From contig NZ_JADFFL010000003.1 in NCBI RefSeq assembly GCF_015222005.1, positions 248,001-312,000 of the forward strand: DNA of 64,000 nucleotides. The letters are read 5' to 3'. Below, in pieces: positions 1 through 9,809 of this stretch; position 1 is the stretch's first letter; the number at the start of each line of letters is the position of its first letter. The notes under the pieces were generated by a model, which ran no database searches, was not told the DNA's origin, and was given only the letters and a program-made list of their open reading frames with translations. Both the position numbers and the translations under genes were made by a program. Source of the DNA: Mucilaginibacter myungsuensis (GTDB taxonomy: Bacteria; Bacteroidota; Bacteroidia; Sphingobacteriales; Sphingobacteriaceae).

Positions 1-2
1 GC

Positions 3-116
3 ATAGGTCGGCACGGATTATTGTCCGCACCGGCGGCAGGCTACCCGATCGGCCTGATGAAAAACGACCGCATAACGCTACAACTATGGGCTCACTTCCG
101 TACAATAAAGACTTAG
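3..116 (+). CDS. possible 3' end of an upstream gene (partial)
   Basis: A reading frame is open from the window edge to a TAG at 114-116 and overlaps the next gene's start by about 30 bp. The 37 residues, ending WAHFRTIKT, look protein-like but no family is recognised. It could equally be a chance open frame upstream of the next gene. Confidence 0.25.
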   Translation: MGRHGLLSAPAAGYPIGLMKNDRITLQLWAHFRTIKT

Positions 117-1534
117 GTACCAAACAAAAAGCATTAACAATTAACCTTGATCCCCCTATCTATGGTTCGTTTGCCGAAATAGGTGCAGGTCAGGACATTG
201 CAGCTCATTTCTTTAAGGCCGGCGGCGCGGCGGGGACCATCGCCAAAACCATGTCGGCGTACGACATGACCTTCTCTGACAGTATTTACGGCATCCCCGA
301 AGTTAAACGTTACGTAAGTGAGCAAAGGCTAAAAGCAATGCTCGACCACGAGTACGGCCTGCTGATAGAACGTTTGGCCGGCAAACGTGGCGAGAATACT
401 ACTTTTTTTGCCTTGGCCGGTACCTTTTCGGCATTGAATTATCAACGTACCAATGACGGCCATGGCTGGATGGGTGTGCGTTTCCAGACCCAACCGGGCG
501 GCATACCAAATGATGTGATCATTCACGTTAAGCTAAAGGATAACGAGAATAACCTGCAGCAACAAGCAGTGGGTACCTTGGGCGTAAATTTGTTGTTCGC
601 CTGCTTTTACTACCGTGATAAACCGCTGGATTTTCTCCTATCATTGATGGATGAGTTATCGCGCGAGCGCATTCAAATAGATATGATCCATTTTGAAGGG
701 CCGGAGTTTAACAAGGTGGACAACCGCTTGATGAGTTTATACCTGGTAAAGTATGGAATGACGGATGCGGCACTGTTCGGTCCGGATGGCAAGAACAGGC
801 AAGCATCCGAGGTGTTGTATAAAAAACACATTGTGATCGTACGCGGCCGCTTCCGTCCGTTAACTAATGTTCACGTCGATCTGTTCAAACTTGGTGTCGA
901 GCAATATAAACAGGAACCTGATGTAGACAAGGAAAACCTTGTAGTATTGACCGAGCTTACGTTACAATCGCTCAAAGAACGGGATGCCGACGAAAGTGCC
1001 TCTATTGACGAAAAGGACTTTTTAGACCGGGTAGATATCCTTTGCTCTTTGGGACAAACGGTATTAATATCCAACTTCCACGAGTATTATAAGGTGGTCA
1101 ATTACCTGTCCAAGGTCACTAAACAAAAGATCGGTGTAGTGCTGGGTTATCCCAACTTAGAATATATATTTTCCGAAGAACATTATCGCGACTTGCAAGG
1201 TGGCATCCTGGAGTCCTTTTCTTCGCTGTTCAGTCGTAAAGTTAAACTATTCATTTACCCTACCCTACGCGACGGTGAGATACTGAACACCAGCAAATTT
1301 ACTTTGCCGCCAAAGTTGATCGACCTGTATGAGTATTTGTTAGCTAACGATAAGATAGCTGACATCTGCAACTACAAAGAAGAGAACCTGAAGCTGCATA
1401 CCGATAAGGTGTTAGATATGATCAAAGAACACCAAAGTGGCTGGGAAGAATTTGTGCCTGCTGAAGTAGCCAGCATTATTAAGGAGCGCAGCCTGTTCGG
1501 TTACGCCGGCGAGGAAACAGCCGTTGCCGAATAA
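86..1534 (+). CDS. conserved hypothetical protein, 482 aa
   Basis: A long open frame with strong codon bias and no signal peptide or membrane segment, so it is probably cytoplasmic. The N-terminal part (about residues 16-60) carries an ordered block rich in Gly and Asp (DPPIYGSF...GAGQDIAAHFF) that looks like the conserved core of a large bacterial family of unknown function. Relatives in Bacteroidota have been given inconsistent names (from memory, some as nucleotidyltransferases), and I see no P-loop or nucleotidyltransferase motif to support one. The ATG at 86 is the only plausible start before residue 56. Confidence 0.8.
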   Translation: MGSLPYNKDLGTKQKALTINLDPPIYGSFAEIGAGQDIAAHFFKAGGAAGTIAKTMSAYDMTFSDSIYGIPEVKRYVSEQRLKAMLDHEYGLLIERLAGKRGENTTFFALAGTFSALNYQRTNDGHGWMGVRFQTQPGGIPNDVIIHVKLKDNENNLQQQAVGTLGVNLLFACFYYRDKPLDFLLSLMDELSRERIQIDMIHFEGPEFNKVDNRLMSLYLVKYGMTDAALFGPDGKNRQASEVLYKKHIVIVRGRFRPLTNVHVDLFKLGVEQYKQEPDVDKENLVVLTELTLQSLKERDADESASIDEKDFLDRVDILCSLGQTVLISNFHEYYKVVNYLSKVTKQKIGVVLGYPNLEYIFSEEHYRDLQGGILESFSSLFSRKVKLFIYPTLRDGEILNTSKFTLPPKLIDLYEYLLANDKIADICNYKEENLKLHTDKVLDMIKEHQSGWEEFVPAEVASIIKERSLFGYAGEETAVAE

Positions 1535-1550
1535 GTAAGGCCTGTTTTTG

Positions 1551-1748
1551 CTATTCTTGTTTCAATACCGCCATTATTTCGGCTTTGATCTCGTCGGGAC
1601 AGTTGCCGGTGACCTCAAAGCTTCCGATATCCATATTTACAGAGATAGATCCGCCGCATGCGCTTAGTTTTTGGCGTAATTCCGGACTTAGTTTCTTGAG
1701 CATAAGTTCCTGCATTTGCAGTTCCTCACGGCTGGCAATGCGTGTCAT
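1551..1748 (-). CDS. small hypothetical protein, 65 aa
   Basis: A short minus-strand frame, convergent with the upstream gene and only 16 bp from its stop. The predicted protein is soluble, mostly helical and charged (LMLKKLSPELRQKL), with two Cys residues. The plus-strand frame over the same bases has a poorer composition. No family is recognised and there is no promoter or ribosome-binding signal that settles the case. Confidence 0.45.
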   Translation of the reverse strand: MTRIASREELQMQELMLKKLSPELRQKLSACGGSISVNMDIGSFEVTGNCPDEIKAEIMAVLKQE

Positions 1749-2063
1749 AATGTTTTTAATTTGGGTAGATGTAATTATTCTTTATACGAATAATTTTAAT
1801 TAAAGATATAGCTTAAAGGAATACTGCTAAATACCTAATTGAAGTAGTTTTTGCGTGTTAGGAAACCTTATTTGCTTTGACAGAAACCTATGTAAACCCT
1901 TAAATGGGTGATCTGCCAATGCCAAAATAGCTGAATATAATACCAATTACGTACAGCAAACGGCCCGGCGATCCTGCTTATCTTAGGGTGAACCAGTTAT
2001 TCCGATAAATAACTTTCCGTTTACCAACCGCCCTGCTATTATGGAGGGCTGCCAAACACTGCT
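1749..2063. other. intergenic region, no gene seen
   Basis: This 315-bp AT-rich stretch separates the small minus-strand ORF from the GH29 gene. A weak -7-like box TAACTTTC lies at 2010-2017 in front of GH29. Positions 1879-1896 (GACAGAAACCTATGTAAA) match, with one extra A, the sequence at 27532-27550 that leads into the repeat array before the AAA_14 ATPase. No RNA gene or further ORF was seen. Confidence 0.5.
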
Positions 2064-3839
2064 ATGATAGAATTAAAGCTACCCATTAAAGCCATGCTGT
2101 TAGCAGGCGTACTGACCGCCGACCGCGCCGCCGCTAACACCACGTTATTGACCGACAGCGTAAAAACAACATCGAAACACGCTATAGTAGAAACCGACCG
2201 CACCGCCTGGTGGGAGAAAGCCCGTTTTGGCATGTTCATCCATTGGGGTGTGTACACTATCCCGGCGGGTGTTTATAACGATAAAAAGATCCCCGGTCTG
2301 GGCGAGTGGATCATGCACGATGCCAAGATTCCGCTGGATACTTATAAAGCTTACGCCAAGCAATTTAACCCCACACAATACAATCCCGATGAATGGGTAA
2401 TGATGGCCAAGGCCGCGGGTATGAAATACATTGTGATCACCACCAAACACCATGATGGCTTTGCCCTGTTCGACAGCAAAGCCAGTGATTGGAACGTGGT
2501 AAAAGCCACGCCATACGGCAAAGACCTGATCAAACCATTGGCCGATGCCTGCCGCAAGCAGGGCATGAAACTGGGTTTCTATTACTCCCAAGCTAACGAT
2601 TGGACCAACCCGGGTGGCGCTGCCGCAGGCGGCCATTGGGATAAAGCCCAGGATGGTAGCATGGACGATTACATTGATAAAGTAGCCATACCGCAGGTGA
2701 AAGAGATACTGACAAAATACGGTGACGTAGCCGAACTTTGGTGGGACGTCCCTACCGGCATGACCAAGGAACGCGCCGCTAAATTCCTGCCAATAGTGGC
2801 TATGCAACCAAACATAATTACTAATGATCGTTTGGGTGGTGATGTTAAAGGCGACCTGTTCACGCCCGAGCAATATATCCCGGCAACAGGTATATCGGGC
2901 TTGTGGGAAACCTGTATGACCATGAACGATACCTGGGGCTTTAAAACCACTGATCATAACTGGAAATCATCGCAAACGCTGATCCGAAACCTGATCGAAA
3001 CATCAAGCAAGGGTGGCAACTACCTGCTTAACGTTGGCCCCGAGCCTACGGGCAAATTCCCGCAACCTATTGTGGAAAGATTGGACGCGATCGGTAAGTG
3101 GATGAAGGTGAACAGCGAGTCTATTTATAATACCACACCAAGTCCGTTCAAAGTATTGACATGGGGCCGCGCCACTACCCGCCACGAGGCTAATGGTAAT
3201 ACCACACTTTACCTGCATGTGTACAACTGGCCGACCGATGGCAAACTAATGGTGACCGGCTTACAGAACGAGGCGATATCTGCCAAATTATTAGCCAACG
3301 GCAAAGCACTTACAACTTCTAAAACCGACGGTAACCTGTACGTAAATGTACCGGCAAACGCATCGGACGAGAATGCGACCGTGATCAAACTATTGATCAA
3401 AGGTAAGCCTGATGTAACCCCATTCGTCCCAACGCAAGAAGCTGATGGCACGATCGCCCTGTTACCCGGCTATGCTGATATGCATGCTGCACAGGGTGGC
3501 GAAGCCATGCGTGCCGAAGGCGGCAACGAGCAGAACATCGGTTACTGGACCGACCCAAAATCGTCAGCATCATGGAAATTTGTGGTGAAGAAAGCGGGGA
3601 CATACAAAGTAGAGACCGCGGCAGCTTCCGAAAAAGGCACTAAGATCACCCTTAAGTCGGGCAGTGAAACGCTAAATGCCGATGTTGATGCTACCGGCGG
3701 TTACGGCAGGTATAAAAAGTTAACCCCGGGTACTTTCACATTCTCTGCACCTGGTACTTACACTATATCCTTAGCATCCAACACCGGCACCTGGAACCCT
3801 GTGAACGTGCGTAAGATCATATTATCCCCTGCTAATTGA
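2064..3839 (+). CDS. GH29 alpha-L-fucosidase
   Basis: A secreted exo-acting fucosidase that would release terminal L-fucose from glycans by a retaining mechanism. The GH29 barrel begins at about residue 49 with WWEKARFGMFIHWG; TTKHHDGFALF lies near 126-136, and ELWWD near 224-228 holds the expected Asp nucleophile (D228). The catalytic part is followed by a beta-sandwich at about 355-440 and a further beta-rich, Gly/Thr-rich module at 450-591 that looks carbohydrate-binding. The N-terminus (hydrophobic residues 9-18, then ADRAAAN) is a short signal peptide, so the exact start is less sure. It is convergent with the next lipoprotein gene, separated by a strong hairpin. Confidence 0.92.
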   Translation: MIELKLPIKAMLLAGVLTADRAAANTTLLTDSVKTTSKHAIVETDRTAWWEKARFGMFIHWGVYTIPAGVYNDKKIPGLGEWIMHDAKIPLDTYKAYAKQFNPTQYNPDEWVMMAKAAGMKYIVITTKHHDGFALFDSKASDWNVVKATPYGKDLIKPLADACRKQGMKLGFYYSQANDWTNPGGAAAGGHWDKAQDGSMDDYIDKVAIPQVKEILTKYGDVAELWWDVPTGMTKERAAKFLPIVAMQPNIITNDRLGGDVKGDLFTPEQYIPATGISGLWETCMTMNDTWGFKTTDHNWKSSQTLIRNLIETSSKGGNYLLNVGPEPTGKFPQPIVERLDAIGKWMKVNSESIYNTTPSPFKVLTWGRATTRHEANGNTTLYLHVYNWPTDGKLMVTGLQNEAISAKLLANGKALTTSKTDGNLYVNVPANASDENATVIKLLIKGKPDVTPFVPTQEADGTIALLPGYADMHAAQGGEAMRAEGGNEQNIGYWTDPKSSASWKFVVKKAGTYKVETAAASEKGTKITLKSGSETLNADVDATGGYGRYKKLTPGTFTFSAPGTYTISLASNTGTWNPVNVRKIILSPAN

Positions 3840-3850
3840 TATTAGGCCTC

Positions 3851-3883
3851 AGACTTACGAAGTTTTAAAAACTTCGTAAGTCT
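3851..3883. terminator. bidirectional hairpin terminator
   Basis: Perfect 16-bp arms, AGACTTACGAAGTTTT and its complement, flank a single A, with a T-rich tract after the stem on the plus strand. It lies between the convergent GH29 and lipoprotein genes, so it can end both transcripts. Confidence 0.8.
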
Positions 3884-3896
3884 TTATAGTTTTTTG

Positions 3897-4541
3897 CTAC
3901 TGCCCCGCCAACACAGGTTTATCCGCCTCGGTAGCTATAGCGGCTTTATAAAAGATCAGCTTTTCTTGCTGACTGCTGCCCTCAAACTCTATCCAACCGT
4001 AATATTTTTTGCCTTCTTTGGTAACCTGTATTGGTAAATACAAGTGGCCTTTATCGGTCCAGTTGCCGCGCCAGGTAACGGCCCTGCTGGTGCTGTTCTC
4101 TACCCGGCGCATCACTACGGCCGCGCTTACGTTATACCATTCAGATGAGTTGAGCCCTTCGTGAATGACCTGTCCGCTGTTCAGTGGTGGCAGTATATCG
4201 TCGCCCGTAGTTGCATCTGTGCTGAAATTCAGGAAGCTCGACACAACTGAATTAGCCATAAAATCCAGCTTCACAATATTGTTCAGATTGTCGGCAACGT
4301 ATTGGGTATAAAACACCACATCATTCTTACCATCCTTGTTAAGATCAATAGCCACAGCCTCCTGCATTTTTAAACTTTTGCCGCTCAGATCGGTGTAGAT
4401 CATTGTGGGCTGGTCCTTCGGCGGATCAATGACCGGCGTTGGGATAGATACAGGTGTTGGGTCTTGTTTGGAGGTCGATTTTTTGCAACCTGCAAGTGCA
4501 ATTATCGCAACGGCGATGCAGGCATAATTTTTAAAATTCAT
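3897..4541 (-). CDS. lipoprotein of unknown function
   Basis: A type II signal peptide with lipobox LAGC, then KKS and a Pro/Thr linker, predicts a lipid-anchored envelope protein of about 214 residues. The mature part contains DLNKDGKNDVVFY, an FG-GAP/EF-hand-like calcium-binding pattern, and ends in a beta-rich domain containing YYGWIEFE. I chose the ATG at 4541, giving the sequence MNFKNYACIAVA; an in-frame ATG at 4553 would add four residues. No enzymatic motif is recognised. Confidence 0.8.
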   Translation of the reverse strand: MNFKNYACIAVAIIALAGCKKSTSKQDPTPVSIPTPVIDPPKDQPTMIYTDLSGKSLKMQEAVAIDLNKDGKNDVVFYTQYVADNLNNIVKLDFMANSVVSSFLNFSTDATTGDDILPPLNSGQVIHEGLNSSEWYNVSAAVVMRRVENSTSRAVTWRGNWTDKGHLYLPIQVTKEGKKYYGWIEFEGSSQQEKLIFYKAAIATEADKPVLAGQ

Positions 4542-4677
4542 GTGTGATAACATTTTACTTATTGAACATTTGTCACGTTATGCTAACGGGTAGACGAATT
4601 ATCTGCCGCTGATGTTACAGGCGGTTGCAATAATTATCGTCCGGTAAAATGCTCTTACGCAGGCAAAATGGTTTTCG

Positions 4678-5925
4678 CTACTGGTAAATGTTATTTGGGG
4701 TGGTAAAAGTAAAAATGGTGGTTTCATCGTCCGACCGAACCTCCAAAGTACCGCCGTGGGCACGGGCTATTTCTGATGCGATGTACAATCCCAAACCTAA
4801 GCCATCTTGCCCCGGTTTTTCGTGCCCTTTGGCAAATGGTTGAAAGATGTTGGCCATAATGCTTTCGGGGATCGGCTTACCGCTGTTCTGTATAAATAAC
4901 AAAAACTTGTTCGGGCCACTCTCGGCATTGATCAGGATCGGACCGTCTGCCGCACCGTGGATCAGGGCGTTGCCCAACAAGTTAGAGAATAGTTGTGCTA
5001 CCCGTTTACTATCGCAATACACAGGGTGCTCCAGGTCGGTTTGCAGGTCTATTTCCCGCTCCGGCCATATCAGTTGCAGTTCTTCTACCACGTGGCGTAA
5101 AGGCAGTTCCATTTGCTCGGCCGATTGTTGCAGCACTATGCCTGCCCCCATACGCCCTCGGGCAAAATCGGTCAGGTTATTGATCAAACCCATCATCCGG
5201 TGGTGCGAGTTAAGCAACACCCCGGCAAAGCGTTTGGTGCCGGCCTCGTCCAGGCGGCCGCGATGCATCAGCTGGGCTACATTTTTTACCGCGCCTACAG
5301 GGTTACGCAGATCGTGACTAAGCACGGCAATGAATTGCTCGCGCAGCACAGCTATCTCCTTCTCTTGCGATAGGCTGGTCTGCGCTGCCTCCAATTGCTC
5401 ATAATTATCAAAGTGCATGGATATCAGCTCGGCGTATAGGTTGAACATCCCTATTGTTTCGGGATTATTTACTGCTGCCGGGTTAGGGTCAATAGCGCAT
5501 AACGTACCGAAGAAACGCCCACCCTTAAGCCAGATCGGTACCGATATATAACTCCGCAATCCATACAACAAAGGGGTGTGATGACCTTTGTATTTACTGT
5601 CCAGTTCAAAATCGTCTACAACTATCTCTTCCCTAAACTCGCGCACCTCGTGGCAGAGAGTGGTCTCTACCTTAAGTTCGCCACCTACTTTTAAACCAAA
5701 GTTGATATTGTCCTTAACGGCGCAGGCCACCCAGCGGTCCTCGGTAACGCGGGCCACGGTAGCGAAGCCCATGCCTGTGGTGCGGCATATCACATCCAAA
5801 ATAACCGGGATAGCAGTGATAGCGGTAATGGCCTTAATATCAGCGGGTATGGTGTGAGTATTCAAACTATTGGCGTAATTGGAAATAAAAATACGGTATT
5901 GACGCAAAGATGCAAACCAATGCAA
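4678..5925 (-). CDS. GAF-domain sensor histidine kinase
   Basis: A soluble two-component kinase without transmembrane segments, so it likely senses a cytoplasmic cue. A GAF domain spans about residues 35-180 (SYISVPIWLKGGRFFGTLCAID is typical). A short coiled coil leads into the HisKA helix, with phospho-acceptor H204 in SHDLRNP. The HATPase domain follows, with the N-box LFSNLLGNALIHG and the G-box DGLGLGLYIA. No response regulator is adjacent. The longest frame begins with TTG and there is no internal Met until residue 51, so the true start is uncertain. It is divergent from the 6038 gene. Confidence 0.88.
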   Translation of the reverse strand: MHWFASLRQYRIFISNYANSLNTHTIPADIKAITAITAIPVILDVICRTTGMGFATVARVTEDRWVACAVKDNINFGLKVGGELKVETTLCHEVREFREEIVVDDFELDSKYKGHHTPLLYGLRSYISVPIWLKGGRFFGTLCAIDPNPAAVNNPETIGMFNLYAELISMHFDNYEQLEAAQTSLSQEKEIAVLREQFIAVLSHDLRNPVGAVKNVAQLMHRGRLDEAGTKRFAGVLLNSHHRMMGLINNLTDFARGRMGAGIVLQQSAEQMELPLRHVVEELQLIWPEREIDLQTDLEHPVYCDSKRVAQLFSNLLGNALIHGAADGPILINAESGPNKFLLFIQNSGKPIPESIMANIFQPFAKGHEKPGQDGLGLGLYIASEIARAHGGTLEVRSDDETTIFTFTTPNNIYQ

Positions 5926-6037
5926 CCGATCTTTTTAACTTATTTGATAAACGTTCATTTTAAAAGATAGTTTATCCGCTGATTTAGCTATTTTAAAAAA
6001 AATGCCTAACATTGGGTAACCTATTGCGATACGTTAT

Positions 6038-7123
6038 ATGAAACCTAAATTTTTATCCATCTGCTGCCTGTTGCTGTTGATCAGCGTTAGCGGCATCGCG
6101 CAAACCACCTACTCTATTAGCGGAAAGATCAAGTCGGCCAAGGGCGCGCCTTTAGAAGCTGCGACGATATTTTTGGCCGGATCGCAACGCGCTACCATCA
6201 CCAATGCCGAGGGCGAGTTCACACTGAATAATATCGAAGTGGGCACTTATGATCTGATGGTGAGCATGATCGGTTACGCGCCCATCAAACGCAACCTCAT
6301 CGTTCGGGACGCACCAGTGACCTTCGATACGGTGATGCAGGTAAAGCCCGTTATGTTGGCCCAGGTGAACATTGGTCGGAAGGTGGACCGGGAGAGCTAC
6401 CTGAAGACCTTTATCAAATATTTTATGGGCGAATCGGCCAATGCCAAGGCTTGTAAGATCATGAACCCTAATATTATCGAATTCAGCACCAATAAGTCTG
6501 AGTTGAAAGCCTATACCGAGGATTTCCTGATCATCGAAAACCCTAAACTTGGCTATCGAGTTAAATACCTGCTGCGCAATTTTAGTTACGACAGACTGCG
6601 CGACGCGACCTTTTACGAAGGCGAATCGGTGTTTGAAGAACTACCCGGCACACCCGAGCAACAAAAGACCTGGGTCACCAACCGCCTGCTGGCTTACAAT
6701 GGCTCAATGATGCATTACCTGCGTGCCCTGTACGCCGATAATACGCGCGACCAAGGCTTTTTGACCTACCAAATGCTGAATACCCTGCCACCGATCGAAG
6801 TGACACCTAACCCTATCAATACCGAACAGTTGATCAGCCGCACGGACAGTAATTTTATGCAGTTCAGGTACAAACACCGGTTGTATGTGCTGTATGATAA
6901 GAAGAAGGCAGCGGCCGACAAAAAGCCGTCGACAAAAGAATCAGAAACGATGAAGCTGGACGATAAGGGGTCTATCTTTATGATGGATGGCGAGGTTGAT
7001 AAACGCGGGAGCATAGCCCAGCAAAAAGCATTGCTGATCCAAAACTTTTGGGGCAAAAAAAGGATCGGCGATCAGCTACCTATCGAGTATGTGCCGCCAG
7101 CCGCCGATCCCGGGTCTAAATAG
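6038..7123 (+). CDS. CarboxypepD_reg-like exported protein
   Basis: A signal peptide (MKPKFLSICCLLLLISVSGIAQ) is followed by a carboxypeptidase-regulatory-like beta-sandwich at about residues 25-110 (SISGKIKSAKGAPLEAAT...GEFTL...VSMIGY). This domain normally starts TonB-dependent receptors, but here there is no plug or barrel. The remaining 250 residues are mixed alpha/beta and unrecognised. It is probably periplasmic or surface-associated. Its stop lies 4 bp from the stop of the convergent GH43 gene, with no terminator between them. Confidence 0.8.
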   Translation: MKPKFLSICCLLLLISVSGIAQTTYSISGKIKSAKGAPLEAATIFLAGSQRATITNAEGEFTLNNIEVGTYDLMVSMIGYAPIKRNLIVRDAPVTFDTVMQVKPVMLAQVNIGRKVDRESYLKTFIKYFMGESANAKACKIMNPNIIEFSTNKSELKAYTEDFLIIENPKLGYRVKYLLRNFSYDRLRDATFYEGESVFEELPGTPEQQKTWVTNRLLAYNGSMMHYLRALYADNTRDQGFLTYQMLNTLPPIEVTPNPINTEQLISRTDSNFMQFRYKHRLYVLYDKKKAAADKKPSTKESETMKLDDKGSIFMMDGEVDKRGSIAQQKALLIQNFWGKKRIGDQLPIEYVPPAADPGSK

Positions 7124-7127
7124 CGTT

Positions 7128-8168
7128 TTACTTTTTAACTACCGGCCAGCCATTCTCCCAGCTCAATTTGCGGATGCCTAAATGCTGATCCCTATCGGTG
7201 GTGTAAGTGTGGTAGGCCATCCAATCGGCGCCATCAAAGCCGGCTACCGAGTTGTGGCCTAAGGCGTAAACGGTTTTGGGTTCGGTAGTGTCGCCGCCTA
7301 ACAGCAGTGTGCCGCCGCCTTTGGCCAGGTCCTTGCCGTCTCTATCCAGATATGGTCCAGTGATCTTTTCGGCACGACCTACGCGAATGTTATACGTGCT
7401 CCTTACACCCGAGCAGCAACTATCCCACGACAGGAACAGGTAGTAGTAATTATCCTTCTTGTAGATGAACGGAGCTTCTAACGCGCCATCACCCGGATCC
7501 TTATCGTTATACTTATAGTCGCGCGGGCGGCTGGCAATGGTGTACCATTCCTGCGGTTCGGCCACGGTCTTAAGGTCGGGGTTAAGTTTAACCAGTTTCA
7601 GGCCATTCCAGTGCGAACCAAAGCTGAGCCAGCCGGTACCGTTCTCGTCTACAGCAAGGTTAGGATCGATCGCATTCCAAGCATCACGACCTAATACCGA
7701 CTGTACCACCATTCCACCGTCGACCCATTTATAATCTTTCGACTTAGGGTCTAAGGTTTTATTGGTAGCCACACCGATCACCGAGGTGTTAGTGCCGAAC
7801 AGCGAAGTAGCATAATACAGATACCATGTCCCCTTATGAAAACTCAGGTCGGGGGCCCAAAAACCTAAACCCTTAAAGGCGGGTAGCTTTTGCGCCACCC
7901 ACTCCGGAGCCCCGCTAAAAACGGACGGCTGCTTGGTCCAGCTTTTCATGTCTTTCGATGACCATACCTGTATGCCGCCCCCGGTGTGATAGGCGTAGTA
8001 AGTGTCTCCTTCTTTAACCAGGCAAGGGTCGCGCACAACGGGGTCGGTAGTAACATCGCCCACCTGCATACGGGTAGGGCGACGAGCGTTATTGACAGGT
8101 GGCGTCTGCTGCGCATAAGCTGATATGCCGCAGGCCAGCATCAGGGTGAATAGTAAAGTTTTGTTCAT
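7128..8168 (-). CDS. GH43 arabinan-degrading enzyme (endo-arabinanase-like)
   Basis: A secreted five-bladed propeller enzyme of 346 residues with a Sec signal (…CGISAYAQ). The three GH43 acidic residues are in place: D47 in VVRDPCL (base), D168 in NAIDPNL (pKa modulator) and E231 in ALEAPFI (acid). The FWAPDLSF and LSFGSHW motifs resemble endo-1,5-alpha-L-arabinanases. It starts 25 bp after the stop of the upstream GH-A gene on the same strand, so the two are probably co-transcribed. The family is secure; the exact specificity is inferred. Confidence 0.9.
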   Translation of the reverse strand: MNKTLLFTLMLACGISAYAQQTPPVNNARRPTRMQVGDVTTDPVVRDPCLVKEGDTYYAYHTGGGIQVWSSKDMKSWTKQPSVFSGAPEWVAQKLPAFKGLGFWAPDLSFHKGTWYLYYATSLFGTNTSVIGVATNKTLDPKSKDYKWVDGGMVVQSVLGRDAWNAIDPNLAVDENGTGWLSFGSHWNGLKLVKLNPDLKTVAEPQEWYTIASRPRDYKYNDKDPGDGALEAPFIYKKDNYYYLFLSWDSCCSGVRSTYNIRVGRAEKITGPYLDRDGKDLAKGGGTLLLGGDTTEPKTVYALGHNSVAGFDGADWMAYHTYTTDRDQHLGIRKLSWENGWPVVKK

Positions 8169-8193
8169 GGTGGTTTATGTTTTGGTGTTGAGT

Positions 8194-9684
8194 TTATAGG
8201 ATGGTGGTCAGGATCACTACGCCTTTTGATGGCAAACTGATCTTGACACCTTTATCTGAGGCGATATTCTTAATGGTCTTTTTTGCTACAGGGAACCCTT
8301 TAGCGTCGACCAGCCGATCAGCGTCAAAATAGTTGAACTGATGCAGGGTAAGTTTAGCCTTGTCTGCCAAATTAAGGCTTACCGTATTCGGTGTATCGGT
8401 AGCGTTGACTAAAATAAAAGTATAATGCGTTTGACCCTTGTCCTCAAAGCTGATCGCCGTTGTCCTTAGTCCGGCAATGCCTGTGCTATCGGTCTTTAAA
8501 ACCTTACTGCCCGGCGGGACATATTTTGACAGCAGCGACCATGTGTAATACCATGGTCTCAGCTTCTCTAATTCGGGTTTACCTTTCTCTTCACCGAAGC
8601 TGTCCCAAAGGCCCCATTCCTTCCATTCATAATCGTTCAGGTCGCCATTGTTGGCCTTACGGCTGGCTACATGCATGGCATCATCTAAAGCCCAGGCTAT
8701 CATACCTGCCTGACCGGCGCGCATGCTTTGTACCGCATAATCGGCCATCCAAACGCCGTACTGAAAAGTGCCGATCATCTTTTGCTGATCTTGAGTTTTG
8801 CTCTTACCTTCAAGCATCCCGGCCTCGCCCATAAAAAAGGGTTTTTCTTTGCCTTTAGAATCGTTAGTGTTGATATAGTCGCGATAGTAGGCGATGTCTT
8901 TCTCGTAATCCGCGCCTTCAATTTCTTTAGCGGTGGCGTACCAATGGATCTCGTAGGCATCCATCGCGTTCACCAACTTTTTATCGGCAATGATCTGTTT
9001 TATCCAATGGTTATCCCAGGCCACATCCGGGCCAACGATCTTTATCCTATCCCGAAGGTTTCGGGCTTTCAACTCGGTATCCAAATTCAGGATCGATGTG
9101 CGCCAGGTGGCAAAACTTTCGGTGTACATCCAGTCGCCATTGGGTTCGTTACCCAGATTGTAGTATTTGATGCAGGTGTATTTTTTTGTGTTGATGAGGT
9201 GTTCCAAAAAGTCGCCGATGATATAGGTCCAACGCGGGTCGTATTCCTGTATGCCGTCAAATCGTAGCTGTTTGCGGGTGCGGTCTATAGTGTTACCCTT
9301 ACCTGAAGGATCGCCCCATTCGCCCAAAACGACGGTCACACCTCTCGACTGGCAGTAGTCCAGTATCCGGTAAAGCACCTTGGCGGTGTTGGAGTTAAAG
9401 TCGTAGACCGGCTGCCCGCCCAATGGGAAGGTCTTGCAGTAAAGCGTTGCGTTCATCACTACACGGGCAAACTTTAGTTGCATAAAATCGAGCCGGTCGA
9501 AGGTCTGCTGCCAGTCGGCATCGCTCAGATCGCGGGTCTCGTAGGGGTCCCATTGAACGCCGTTACCTAAATAATTGTTGGTGAGGATGCGGGTAGGATC
9601 AACCTTGACCGTGGTTTGCGCAGACGCATCTACAGTAAAAAGCAGCACTAAAGCGGTGAACAGGTGGCGTAGATGGTTTCTCAT
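8194..9684 (-). CDS. clan GH-A glycoside hydrolase (GH39/GH5-like)
   Basis: A signal peptide (…TVDASAQ) precedes a (beta/alpha)8 barrel with the clan GH-A pair: acid/base E180 in YYNLGNEPNG and a likely nucleophile E287 in FFMGEAG. A C-terminal beta-sandwich (about residues 395-496, FILVNATDTPNTVSLNL) is typical of GH39/GH51-like enzymes. The substrate is unknown; a xylosidase, arabinosidase or glucanase would all fit. It is the first gene of a two-gene unit with the GH43 arabinanase, which favours a role on arabinose-containing polysaccharide. Confidence 0.82.
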   Translation of the reverse strand: MRNHLRHLFTALVLLFTVDASAQTTVKVDPTRILTNNYLGNGVQWDPYETRDLSDADWQQTFDRLDFMQLKFARVVMNATLYCKTFPLGGQPVYDFNSNTAKVLYRILDYCQSRGVTVVLGEWGDPSGKGNTIDRTRKQLRFDGIQEYDPRWTYIIGDFLEHLINTKKYTCIKYYNLGNEPNGDWMYTESFATWRTSILNLDTELKARNLRDRIKIVGPDVAWDNHWIKQIIADKKLVNAMDAYEIHWYATAKEIEGADYEKDIAYYRDYINTNDSKGKEKPFFMGEAGMLEGKSKTQDQQKMIGTFQYGVWMADYAVQSMRAGQAGMIAWALDDAMHVASRKANNGDLNDYEWKEWGLWDSFGEEKGKPELEKLRPWYYTWSLLSKYVPPGSKVLKTDSTGIAGLRTTAISFEDKGQTHYTFILVNATDTPNTVSLNLADKAKLTLHQFNYFDADRLVDAKGFPVAKKTIKNIASDKGVKISLPSKGVVILTTIL

Positions 9685-9809
9685 TCAGCGGGTCCGGAAA
9701 ATTGGTTCTTCTAATATAGGCACGGTGTGTCGGTCGATGGCTATCTGTCTCAAAATAAAAATACAGCGTAATAAAATTCTTACCATATTTGGGTTAAACC
9801 ATCCCCTTG

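Noticed and set aside
2145..2957. 270-codon minus-strand frame
   Set aside because: Antisense to the GH29 catalytic domain, with His/Gly/Phe-rich composition and no motifs.
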